In this document: positions 21,063 to 30,892 of the stretch, piece by piece | Numbering within the stretch: position 1 is the first letter of the stretch | Layout: the number at the start of each line of letters is the position of its first letter | Assembly: GCF_000003195.3 (NCBI RefSeq) | Contig: NC_012877.2 | Location: 10,642,855 to 10,706,854 of the forward strand | Direction: 5' to 3' | DNA: 64,000 nt | From: Sorghum bicolor | Taxonomy: Eukaryota; Streptophyta; Magnoliopsida; Poales; Poaceae | Notes under the pieces: generated by a model | Database searches by the model: none | Told to the model about the DNA's origin: nothing | Seen by the model: the letters and a program-made list of their open reading frames with translations, nothing else | Position numbers and translations under genes: made by a program

Positions 21063-23938
21063 TAAAAACCGTCGTCAGAACTGACTGCTTGGATCGGTGG
21101 AATCTCATAATCGGCAACTTTGAGAAAATCTTTCTCCCAAACTTCTCCTGAAATGCACCTGGTCCTTTCGTAAGTATCCGCTTCTGCCGATGCGATAACA
21201 TAAGAAGAATCTCCTGGGACAATCTCAATCTTGTCACCTACCCACTGAACCAAGCACTGATGCATTGTAGATGGGACACAACAATTGGCATGAATCCAAT
21301 CTCTTCCCAATAATAAGTTGTAGGCACCTTTTCCGCTGATCACGAAAAAAGTTGTCGGCAAGGTCTTGCTGCCGATGGTCAACTCTGCACATATCGCCCC
21401 CTTGACTGGAGACACGTTTCCTTCAAAGTCTTTGAGCATCATATCGGTCTTGGTCAAATCTTGATCCCCTTTCCCAAGCTTCCGATATACTGCATACGGC
21501 ATAATATTAATAGCAGCTCCACCATCAACTAGGATCTTGGTCATTGGCTGCCCATCAACCCTTCCTTTGAGGAACAGGGCTTTAAGATGTTGCCTCTCGT
21601 CATCGGCAGGTTTCTCAAAGATAGCCATCATCGGATCCAGAGCCAACTGAGCTATCTGATCAGAAAATTCCAACTCATCATCACTGGCTGGTGCAAGAAA
21701 CTCCATCGGCAACATGAAGACCATGTTGACGCCTGCCGATGGACCTTCCCTCTTAGTGTCTGACGGCTGCCGACTTCCAGAGTTCTCTCCCTTGTTTAGC
21801 TCTTCTTGCCTTTCACGTTGCAATCTCCTTTTCTGTGTTTTGGTTAATCCTCCAGGGCACCATGGAGGAAGTGGCCTTTGCCTTGCCGTCGGGCGTCGGT
21901 TCTCCCTTGACTCCATACGATGCGTGTTAGCATCCCTGCAAAATATGAATTCATCGGGAACCCGCGCATCAGCCATTCCCTCGAGCTCCTCTTGGTTCCT
22001 GGGAAAATACTGGACACGGTCACTAAGTCTGTTGTGCCCACTAAATCTGCCCCCCAGCCGGTCATGAACTGACACCCTTCCTCTGATCGGCCCATTAAAT
22101 CGCCGTTCATCATCATGATAATGCCGATCGATCCTATCGTACCGATCATAACCGTTGCACTCAGGGCAGTCTCTGACAGTAGGAAGCTTGATATTTTCCT
22201 CCCAACAATGGATGAAGAATGGACAATTCCAATGATCCCTGTGCCGATTCCACTCCTGTCGGCGTCTTTCTTCTTCCCGTCGATAATCTTCCTGCTGGCG
22301 CCGATACCGATCTTCCCGTTGTTGCCATTTTTCTCGAGGCCTTCTATGAGTTATGACGATACCAGATCGAGGAAGCCTTCCTGAGCTAGTTCCTTCCTGG
22401 ACCAAGCCCTTACTTCTTGCATCGGCAGTAGTAACTTGATGCTGAGGATCTACCGATGCACTCTTCTCAGCTGTCTCCGATGTTAAGACCTTAGCCTTCC
22501 CCTTAGCATCCAACATGTTTGTCGGGAAAGGATGTTGGTCTATCTTCATCGGCTTCTGGGCTTTGGAATTGTCAAACTTGATTCTCCCTGACTCTATAGC
22601 CGATTGCAGCTGCTGTCTGAATACTTTGCACTCGTTGGTGTCATGGGAAGTTGCATTATGCCACTTGCAATATCTCATCCTCTTCAACTCTTCTGCCGAT
22701 GGGATCACATGGTTAGGTGACAGTTTGATGTGACCTTCGTGAAGTAGAAAGTCAAATATCCTGTCAGCCTTAGCGGTGACAAAAGCAAACTTCTCTGGTT
22801 CCTTCTGCCCAAAAGGACAAGACATCGGCTTCTTGTTTTTTACCCACTCTGCCAAACCGATTACTGGTTCTTCATCAGAATCTGAGCTTGTGGCTTCATC
22901 AACAAACGACACTTTCTTATTCCATGCTCTCTTAGGCTCGAAAGGCTTGATGTCTTGATCAGAAATCATCTGCACCAAATGACTTAAACTTTCGAACTCC
23001 TGAGAGGCATACTTATCCCTGATATGTGGCAACAAACCCTGGAAAGCCAAATCGGCTAGCTGCCGATCATCCAGAACCAGGCTATAGCATTTATTCTTGA
23101 CCTCTCGTATCCTCTGCACAAATCCTTCAACCGACTCATCATTACGTTGCCTCAACTTGACCAAGTCGGTGATCTTCTTCTCATGAACCCCCGAGAAGAA
23201 GTATTTGTGGAATTGCTTCTCCAGATCGGCCCAAGTAATTACTGAGTTGGGAGGTAATGATATGAACCAAGTAAAGGCCGATCCAGACAATGATGATGAA
23301 AATAGACGAACCCTCAATTCGTCCCTGTTACCAGCCTCTCCACATTGAATAATGAACTTGTTGACATGCTCCATGGTTGACGTGTTGTCCTGTCCGGAAA
23401 ACTTTGTAAAATCCGGTACCTTGTACCGATGTGGAAGCGGGATCAAATCATACGCGGGAGGATACGGTGTTCGATAAGAATAAGTGTTGACTTTGGGTTT
23501 TATCCCAAATTGTTCTCTCATTACTTCAGAAATCTTATCGGCCCAATACGCATCGGCATCCTGCCGATGAGGCGGCTGCGGATCTGGCACTTGGTGGCGA
23601 ACCTCCACGTGTCTGTTCGGGACGTGATCTGCACGGAACATTGTATTGATCACCTGTCCTCCAATCTGCGGACCACCAAACTGCTGTCCACCGATTGGCT
23701 GTCCTCCGAGTTGCTGTCCAAAATTCATTGGCTGGTTGGGAATCCCCTGACCTTGGAACCCGGGATAGACCTGCCCTTGCTGGAACCCTGTAGTCTGGTA
23801 ACTCTGCTGGGGCGATTGTGGAAAGGCTTGCTGTCCAAGCCATCCATTATTAGCGTTCATCGGCATAGGTGCTGCCGATGATTGATAATTGGGTACCGTC
23901 GTCGAATTGACATACCCAGACTGGGCCATAGGCCTCTG
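21062..23938 (-). CDS. Gypsy-1 gag (main part) and aspartic protease
   Basis: About 955 open codons. The gag capsid region is at residues ~130-350 (VPDFTKFSGQDN, FTWFISLPPNSVITWADLEKQF, DESVEGFVQRIREVK). A Cys/His stretch (CKWHNATSHDTNEC) and a second one (CPFFIHCWEE...CPEC) follow, then a charged linker. The protease is near the C-terminus (KILVDGGAAINIMP, with DGGA in place of DTGA, and LLLGRDWIHAN). An N-terminal Gly/Gln-rich stretch (GQQLGGQPIGGQQFGG) lies before the capsid. It is separated from the first gag segment by a TAG codon at 23939-23941. Gag forms the particle and the protease processes it. Confidence 0.85.
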   Translation of the reverse strand, partial: QRPMAQSGYVNSTTVPNYQSSAAPMPMNANNGWLGQQAFPQSPQQSYQTTGFQQGQVYPGFQGQGIPNQPMNFGQQLGGQPIGGQQFGGPQIGGQVINTMFRADHVPNRHVEVRHQVPDPQPPHRQDADAYWADKISEVMREQFGIKPKVNTYSYRTPYPPAYDLIPLPHRYKVPDFTKFSGQDNTSTMEHVNKFIIQCGEAGNRDELRVRLFSSSLSGSAFTWFISLPPNSVITWADLEKQFHKYFFSGVHEKKITDLVKLRQRNDESVEGFVQRIREVKNKCYSLVLDDRQLADLAFQGLLPHIRDKYASQEFESLSHLVQMISDQDIKPFEPKRAWNKKVSFVDEATSSDSDEEPVIGLAEWVKNKKPMSCPFGQKEPEKFAFVTAKADRIFDFLLHEGHIKLSPNHVIPSAEELKRMRYCKWHNATSHDTNECKVFRQQLQSAIESGRIKFDNSKAQKPMKIDQHPFPTNMLDAKGKAKVLTSETAEKSASVDPQHQVTTADARSKGLVQEGTSSGRLPRSGIVITHRRPREKWQQREDRYRRQQEDYRREEERRRQEWNRHRDHWNCPFFIHCWEENIKLPTVRDCPECNGYDRYDRIDRHYHDDERRFNGPIRGRVSVHDRLGGRFSGHNRLSDRVQYFPRNQEELEGMADARVPDEFIFCRDANTHRMESRENRRPTARQRPLPPWCPGGLTKTQKRRLQRERQEELNKGENSGSRQPSDTKREGPSAGVNMVFMLPMEFLAPASDDELEFSDQIAQLALDPMMAIFEKPADDERQHLKALFLKGRVDGQPMTKILVDGGAAINIMPYAVYRKLGKGDQDLTKTDMMLKDFEGNVSPVKGAICAELTIGSKTLPTTFFVISGKGAYNLLLGRDWIHANCCVPSTMHQCLVQWVGDKIEIVPGDSSYVIASAEADTYERTRCISGEVWEKDFLKVADYEIPPIQAVSSDDGF

Positions 23939-24709
23939 CTACATCAGCATTGACTCTGCCGATGCGTTGGGCATCTGGAACAATGAATCTTGAGGATTTC
24001 CAGTGTGAGGCCTTGCAGTAGTAGTTGTGGTATACCGAGGACTTTGGTTCACCGGCGCATTGGGAGGTGCCGATGTCATAGGAGTTTTGCCCCTCATGTC
24101 GGTTATTTGTGATGTTCCCGGCGTCAACTCTGGAGGCATACCATAACCCCACCAGTTGGGAGGAAGAGTCAACCCTGACATTGCCGATGCCAACATATCT
24201 GTTGTCAGTTTATGCTGCCCAACTGAAATTTGTGGGTTGGTTGCCATCGGCATAGATAGTGCACCAGTAGTCCCCGATGTACTTGGAGGGACAGCAGGTT
24301 GTGCACTTGCATTCGTCAAGGCAGCCGATGGAGCCGTGACCTCTGGTGCCGTTGGCTGATGATGGGAGGGGCCCACATAATCTGGCGGGATTTGTCCTTC
24401 CTTGAAAGTTCTTGCCACGGCATTGAAAACCGTATTAGACAGTACACCAGCTTGGTTAATCAACGCTCGATTGATGGCATTGTCAACCATATCTTGAAGC
24501 TTGCCGGGATTGGCGTCAAAGGTGACCTGTCGTGGTGCCGGCAGTGCATCTTTCTGGACCACTTCGCCGCTCCTGTTTATGCTGAAAGACCTCAGGCATT
24601 GCTGCTTGAATTCTTTCATGGCTTGGGCAATAGCTTGCTTCTGCTCATCCTTGAGGTTGGCCTCCGTCACGGGGATGACGTTCTCTTGATCGAGGTCAGA
24701 GATCGACAT
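23939..24709 (-). CDS. Gypsy-1 gag, N-terminal segment
   Basis: Starts at ATG 24709 (MSISDLDQENVIP), 22 nt after the primer-binding site, with an acidic, helix-prone opening followed by a Pro/Thr/Ser/Ala-rich region (PTAPEVTAPSAALTNAS). It stops at TAG 23939-23941 and continues in the same frame as QRPMAQSGYVNS. The simplest reading is CAG mutated to TAG; readthrough cannot be excluded. Confidence 0.7.
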   Translation of the reverse strand: MSISDLDQENVIPVTEANLKDEQKQAIAQAMKEFKQQCLRSFSINRSGEVVQKDALPAPRQVTFDANPGKLQDMVDNAINRALINQAGVLSNTVFNAVARTFKEGQIPPDYVGPSHHQPTAPEVTAPSAALTNASAQPAVPPSTSGTTGALSMPMATNPQISVGQHKLTTDMLASAMSGLTLPPNWWGYGMPPELTPGTSQITDMRGKTPMTSAPPNAPVNQSPRYTTTTTARPHTGNPQDSLFQMPNASAESMLM

Positions 24710-24730
24710 GTTGATCTTGATCTTGAATCC

Positions 24731-24749
24731 TGTCCCACTGGGCGTGCCA
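24731..24749 (-). promoter_or_regulatory. Gypsy-1 primer-binding site
   Basis: The minus strand reads TGGCACGCCCAGTGGGACA seven bases after the 5' LTR. It starts with TGG, as a tRNA 3'-CCA complement must. I am not certain which tRNA it matches. Confidence 0.7.
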
Positions 24750-24756
24750 AAAGATG

Positions 24757-25445
24757 TGTTGATGCAAAACTGATCTGCAAACACAAAGGGCTAATACCCG
24801 ATTCAAACGTTAAGGCGTGCCAGCCGATTTGACCTTACTATCGGCAAAGGTGATAACTCGAATACTTTAGTCCTGACAACAGCGATGCGCCCAGATGTCA
24901 CGGCTAAGAGGTACTCACGCGGAACTTGAGAACACGCCGAGCTTAAGTCGACGAATTCCTAAGAACTCGTAATAAAAAGAAAAAAAGTATGACGAAGTCG
25001 TCAAAAAGTAGATGCTGGAATATGAGTAAAAACGTGTATTTGATTGATTTCTTGATTTTTTATTACAAGGCCCTAGGGTTTATATTTATACCCTGCTCAA
25101 AGAGCTACAACCAGACACGATTAGAATTCGAATTCCAAATTACACGGAATCCGTATACAAAACGATGCAAATAATTAAGGAAATAACAAAACTATCCTTC
25201 GTGACAAACCGAAACTCCTCCACATGACAACTGGCAGCTTCCGGACTCCTCCTTTGCATCATCGGCAATCCCTTTGCCATAGTCATCAGCAGACCTTTTT
25301 ATCCAGCCATCGGCACCATATTACTGCCTGTGGACTTAGTCACATTCAACTTCTTCCTCATCGGCAACCATCCTCATCGGCAACCCGCATCGTACTGCCA
25401 CCCTATCCTGCCATCCTAGACACGTGCCCAAAAACGGTGTCAACA
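24757..25445 (-). repeat. Gypsy-1 5' LTR
   Basis: 689 bp, same borders as the 3' LTR, and five differences by eye: three G/A and two C/T, one of which destroys an ATCGGC copy. The minus TATA box is at plus 25083-25090. It is followed on the right by the GAGAT duplication and LINE-B. Confidence 0.95.
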
Positions 25446-26019
25446 GAGATTACTATGACTGGCCGCCAATACACATGGACTGGCCCAGGGGATAATCAAA
25501 CTTTTGAAAAGTTGGATAGAGTCCTAGTTACCACAGAAATGGAAATCATGTTTCCTTTAACCACAGTAGAACCAAGGGATGGTAATATTTCAGACCATAC
25601 CCCCCTGGTTTTTAATACAGGTGCTTCGACCCACCAGGCCCACAATAGTCCTTTCAAATTTGAGAGAGGATGGTTGATAAGAGATGGATTTTATGATATG
25701 GCTGCAAATATTTGGCAATCTCCATGCTCTAGGTCAACTCCCCTTGAACGGTGGCAGTTTAAAATTCGTAGACTCCGCCAATATCTAAGGGGATGGGCAA
25801 AACACACAGCAGGGTCATATCGCAAAGAAAAAAAAGACTCTATTAGCTCTTTTAGAGAAAATTGATAAGAAAGCTGAGATCTCTCCTTTAACTGATCAAG
25901 AGATCAATCTGAAGCATTATCTAAAAGAGCGTTTGGTTAACCTTCTGAGAGAGGAGGAACTGAAATGGTACCAGAGAGCCAAAGTTAAAACCCTATTGGA
26001 AGGGGATGCTAACACTCGG
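25446..26019 (+). pseudogene. LINE-B ORF2, segment 2: endonuclease C-terminus and linker
   Basis: Continues directly from segment 1: ITMTGRQYTWTGPGDNQTFEKLDRVL, then FPLTTVEPRDGNISDHTPLVF (the SDH catalytic block) and FKFERGWL. A frameshift in an A8 run near 25828 shifts it to a frame reading DKKAEISPLTDQEIN... and ending GDANTR at 26019, where Gypsy-2 inserts. Confidence 0.88.
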
Positions 26020-27660
26020 TGTTGGGTATTCTTAACATCATTACCAAAAGTAGACTAAGTTCTCTAAATCTAGTAACGGTGCCAAAAATGCCAAACCTAT
26101 CCCTCACACCACTTAAGCCAAGTTGTCATCCCCAGCATGATATAAGAGACGCGGTATTGAAATATGCAATTGCTCTTCTAAATAAATAATGAATGGGATC
26201 TGCAAGCGCACAGATTAATACCGATGTAGCATTTTAAACGGGAAGTATTCCAGGTATCGTTATTTATATTTTTACCACTAGGAAGGGATTAACAATCATC
26301 ACTATTGATTACAGAATAGGATATGAGATTGAGCATCTATCATTGCATGTATAATTGAGAACATTATATCTAAATCTTCATACAGAGATAAGTGTCACAT
26401 AAAAGATATATGAAATAATAATAGTGACAAGGATAACTAATCTGATCTAGCCACATAATAAATATGATAAGCACCTCAATTAGATACTCTAGAAAGTCAT
26501 TAGCATGGTATTAGAATGAACTACAAGAATATTCCCAAAGTTATTCTCAACTATATAGTCTAGCATTATCATAGTTAGTGCAAGCACACTTAGCAATCAT
26601 TGTGAGACAAGACTACGCCCATGCATAGTGATATTAGCAAGGAATATGAGAAACATAGCAATCACTCCCTGTAATAATGTTTCTCTGCCAGCCCAATACA
26701 CGAGAGGGGGACTATATAAGAATCAATGAAGCTGTCACTATCACGAACTACCCCACGATCTGGCATATTGGGTACAATCGCAGATAAATACGGTATAAGC
26801 ACCACGTCTACACAATATCTATCATTTACCCATGGATCCGATGGATAAACGCTATACGATCCTAAGCATGTATATAGATCGAATCTAACTAAGCCAAGTA
26901 CATAACTATGATAAACTAAGAACAATATAATCTTGAATATAAGCAAGTAGAGCAAAGTCATAAGCAATATATTGAAGTAGAACAAAGTCATATTCATAAT
27001 ATTGAAGAACAAAGATAATTAGAAAGTAATTAGAAGCACAATTAGAGAATTACCAAGAATCCTCTTGACAGATCCGGAAACCAATCGAAGATTGACTCCT
27101 TCTAGTTCTAATCCTATGTAGCTATGCTAATCTAGATATCTAATTGATGTGGTGGCTCTAATCTTGATCAGAGGCTTCTTCTCCCTTGAAGAACAATGAA
27201 TTAGGGTTGAGAGGCTCCCTCCTCCAGGGGCCAGGGGGTCTGGTTTTATAGTCCCTTCAAGTGAATATGGGCCATTGGATCAAACCGACATAGATTGTAT
27301 GATTTAGATTCATCCTTTAGGTCGGTGGAGATCTCCCACGAAGCAGAGTCCTGATTGGACTCCTGGAGGGGGCGGGCGCCCAGGGGAACAGGGCGGGCGC
27401 CCTGCCTCTGGCCCCGTTTCGCCTCCGCTTCGGTCTCGTGGCTTCTAGAGTCTTCTAGATGTAAGATAATTGCACGGCACGTTAATATCTCTATGTAATC
27501 CCGACGTGTGGGCCTTTCTTCCGTATTTCCTGATAACCCCCTGCAGAAATAGACAAACACCAAAACTCGTGGAATTCTGTGAGATAAAACCCTAAGTCTA
27601 GATGTTGATTTCATTTGGATCCTTTTCTTTATTAAATTTGATACTTAAGGACCGTCAACA
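26020..27660 (-). repeat. Gypsy-2 3' LTR
   Basis: In plus orientation it runs TGTTGGGTATTC...GGACCGTCAACA. A minus-strand TATA (CTATAAAACC) lies at about 27241-27250. A GGGCGCCCGCC-rich segment lies near 27370-27410. Confidence 0.93.
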
Positions 27661-29818
27661 AACTCCCCCAAGCTTACCTCTTGCTCGTCCCTGAGCAAGG
27701 ATAGACTCAGCTATGAATCATAAGTTGTTGCAATATTTTTTAAAAAATTGGCGGTACACATGCTTTTTAAATAAGATCTCATCTCTGAGTTAGAGTAAAC
27801 TGTCAAGACTTAAAACTTACTTACTTTACCTTCACCATGGGACTTGTAACCGTCACTTCTATCTTGAGTAGTTAAAAGATAGAACAGTCTAGTCAAGTGC
27901 CATGTCTCTTATTCTTGATCAGCTATAGCTCTGGGTTTTTTGCAGATTTTCAAATAAAACTCAGAGATTCCTTGTATGATTCTCTCATATCTCTCTTTTG
28001 TGGTATTTCTGGATCCTTACTAAAGCAGTAATGGTATATGCCTTCTCTCAATATATGTAGTATTTGTGGTATAAAGCATAGTGACATTGTCTTCTCTCTC
28101 ACCCTACTCTAATAAGGCTTTAATATCTGGAGCTCATATGTGGGAGATAAAGTATACATACTTACAAGACATGTATTGCATCGTCAAACCATGGATCCAA
28201 AGAAACAAGCCAATAAGTTTAATCAAGATGTGCATGTGTGGTGAATGAATGATGTATGGTGATGATGGTGATAACAATGGTGAAAGTCTAATTCTACTTT
28301 GCTCTTTTGAGGGGATACATACCTTCCTTGCTTTTTGAATAGTGAGGAGAATGAGATGCTCTACATTTTTCTTTTCTTTCAAGTGGGTATCTTGTACCCC
28401 TAATTCTACTGTCGGACACTTGTCCATTTTTACCTCTCGTCTCACTTTTTTTTTTCTTTCGAGGTTCCGAGCACTTGCTCCTTTTTATTTCCTCGTATAT
28501 ATATTCTTTTTTTTATAGCACTCATCTTAGCAAGTGGTAGTAACAAGATAACTTGAGCATTTATTTCACAAGGGAAAACGAAAATATTTTTGGCTATTCT
28601 CTCCCGGATTAGGAGTAGAATATTTTTGGGTGATTCTGGAGATGGAAATGGATGGATATATGTGGATGGTACTTCCAGAGTAGAAGTAGCATATATGAGT
28701 GAATGTGCAAGTGAAATCTTGATTTAACCACATGACAAGCTCCTAAGGGTCTACACAGCTTGACCACACTCAATGCTCATAAGCAGTAAATAGTAAATGT
28801 GTGGCTCAAAGTCTAGCAAGCATGTATATATGGCTGTGGTAGGAATTTAAACTCTCATCATACAGGAACTCCTCATGCAACATTTTAAAGATTTTCAAAG
28901 ATAAAATTCTCTAGAATTCTGGCATCTCTAAGAACAGATAAACAGCAGCTCAACCTTCCCATATCGTATCCGTTAACAACTTAGATTTCAGATCAAGTTT
29001 TCATCCCACAAGTTTAGGTCTAGAGCAAGATTTAAATTATAACAGTTATATCTAAACTTGAGAGAGAACTTAAAATGTGCAAATTAGGCAGAGCAACTAT
29101 TTATCATATTCATGCTTAAGTTTTATTATTAAGATACAGATTAGCATAGCCACTTTATTTATTTATTAAACACACTAAGCAAAAGACATATATATATAAG
29201 CATAAAATCTTTATTTGGTTTTTCATAGTTTATGTATTTTAATATTCTAAAATAATATAAGTATAAAGATAGATAGATAGAAATACTTATCGGGATAAAT
29301 GGGGGTGCTCTCCCCTAAGCTGAATTTTGACGTAATTTCTCTTGATGTAGCTAGCAGGTGGCAGAGGTGTATTTGAAAGTCAGCAGCATTCTGACAGCGA
29401 TTAGAATGTCCTCCATCTGCTAGTCTTCTTGATTTTTAAATTCTGTGGAGCTCAAATAGACAACAAAGCTTGTGGAACTGATTAAGTGTTAGCATAAATA
29501 TCTAGCCTTTATCATGTTGAGACTCCTTAATAATTATTACTCCCTGTTTTTATATTTTCATTTTTATAAAGCAGAAAAATATTTATTTTATTTTTATGCC
29601 ACCACAGTGAATGTACTTATGGGTTTTATGCCACTCGTATACTCACATGGGGCTTACTGTTTTTCACATTTTTATTTTCTTTTTAGAATAGCACGAACAT
29701 GATTAACTTAGTAAACTAGTTGGAATAATTTGAAAGGGAAAAGATAACTACCAAGTTTACCTCTTGGCAAGGCGTTCGATGTTTTTAAGTCCTCCGAACG
29801 GGACTCTCCGTTTTTTTT
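27661..29818 (-). other. Gypsy-2 non-coding internal region with polypurine tract
   Basis: The minus strand ends GCTTGGGGGAGTT at 27661-27673, a polypurine tract abutting the 3' LTR. The remaining ~2.1 kb is AT-rich and has no domain I can recognise in any frame. It occupies the place where RT, RNase H and integrase would be expected. Confidence 0.7.
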
Positions 29819-30892
29819 TCAATCGTCCTGAGGTTCGTTGGGTGGCGTAGTCGGTACTTCCGGCAGCGCCTCCTCTTCATGTATAGTTATCTTCATTTTC
29901 CACAACTGACTTGGTGCTTCCGTCTCCTCTGGATAATTCTGTTTAAACTCTACGTCTTCTGACCTTACAACTTCTCCTTCATAGTCTGCCCATCCGTCCC
30001 TGATGATCTGCCTCCTCTGGTTGCGGTTGCGTCTTTTCCTTACCTGCTTAGATTCTTCAACGATATAGTTAGGGTCAGTAAAGTAACAACGTACCTTCTC
30101 TGAGGGGAAGTGCATATGGACTTCTCCGGTTCCAATGTAGATAATTGCTTTAACGGTGCTGAGGAACGGTCTTCTAAGGATGACGGGTGGATCGTATTCA
30201 TCTTCTCTCATGTCAATAACTTGAAAGTCTGTGTAGACAAAGTGATCGTCTATTTTGACTGGGACATCAGTTACTATTCCTTTAACTTCTCGAAATGTCT
30301 GATCTGCCATATGGAGCTGAATGTATGTTGGTCTTAGTGGCATGGTTCCGAACAAGAGCCGATAGGTGACTGCGGCCATTATGTTGACGCCCGATCCGGT
30401 GTCACAAAATGTCTTGTAGAAGTTGTATCCATTTATGGAGCAGTAAATGTTTGGCATTCCTGGGTCGTCCTTCTTAATCAAACACGGTGACTTAAGTTGG
30501 TGATCTTGGCCTCCATGAACTACAGTGACCATCTTAGCTGACTCGGTCCACACTTGCTTGTTCCTGTTCCTCCTGTTGGTCCTCTTTCTTGATTCACGTC
30601 TGGATTGATCTGGAATTTGTGTAGTCTTGTTCTTGAAGAAAAATGTCTCCTTCCTCCCTTTGACGTAGAAACTGATCTTGGCAGCACTGGCGTAGATGAT
30701 AGCTCCCGTGGTGTTCAAGAATGGCCTCCCTAGGATGATAGGTGCTCTCTCATCATTACCGGTCTCTACCACTACGAAGTCTGCTAGGGCATACAAGGTA
30801 CCAACTCGGACACAAAGGTTCTTCAATATTCCTTTTGGAAAAGTTATCGTCTGATCTGCAAACTGCAAACACATGGTTGTTTCTAATAAAGG
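29819..30892 (-). CDS. Gypsy-2 protease region, tandem retropepsin-like domains
   Basis: 351 codons from MCLQFADQTITF. The opening completes a first protease fold that began in the preceding frame (CDFGSSVNIIP there; here APIILGRPFLNTTGAII, the ILGR-type flap and terminal block). After a basic linker (RRESRKRTNRRNRNK) a second full retropepsin-like unit follows: FCDTGSGVNIMAAV (catalytic DTGS), HMADQTFREVKGI, PVILRRPFLSTVKAIIY. The tail is acidic. It is joined in frame to the gag end through a single TAA. Protease cleaves gag; why there are two is unknown. Confidence 0.75.
   Translation of the reverse strand, partial: PLLETTMCLQFADQTITFPKGILKNLCVRVGTLYALADFVVVETGNDERAPIILGRPFLNTTGAIIYASAAKISFYVKGRKETFFFKNKTTQIPDQSRRESRKRTNRRNRNKQVWTESAKMVTVVHGGQDHQLKSPCLIKKDDPGMPNIYCSINGYNFYKTFCDTGSGVNIMAAVTYRLLFGTMPLRPTYIQLHMADQTFREVKGIVTDVPVKIDDHFVYTDFQVIDMREDEYDPPVILRRPFLSTVKAIIYIGTGEVHMHFPSEKVRCYFTDPNYIVEESKQVRKRRNRNQRRQIIRDGWADYEGEVVRSEDVEFKQNYPEETEAPSQLWKMKITIHEEEALPEVPTTPPNEPQDD

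Larger units (their letters stand above)
13055..25445 (-). mobile_element. Gypsy-1: Tat-type Ty3/gypsy retrotransposon with antisense gene
   Basis: A 12,391-bp element with 689-bp LTRs, perfect 5-bp duplication GAGAT (13050-13054, 25446-25450), PBS, PPT, gag-protease, RT, RNase H, a second RNase H and integrase on the minus strand, and a spliced plus-strand gene between pol and the 3' LTR. Two RNase H domains and extra antisense genes are known features of the plant Tat lineage. LTRs differ at five sites by eye, all transitions. Lesions in gag-pol are few: one TAG, one 1-nt deletion, one TGA. The hexamer ATCGGC/GCCGAT occurs about 100 times across it. It lies inside LINE-B ORF2. Confidence 0.95.
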
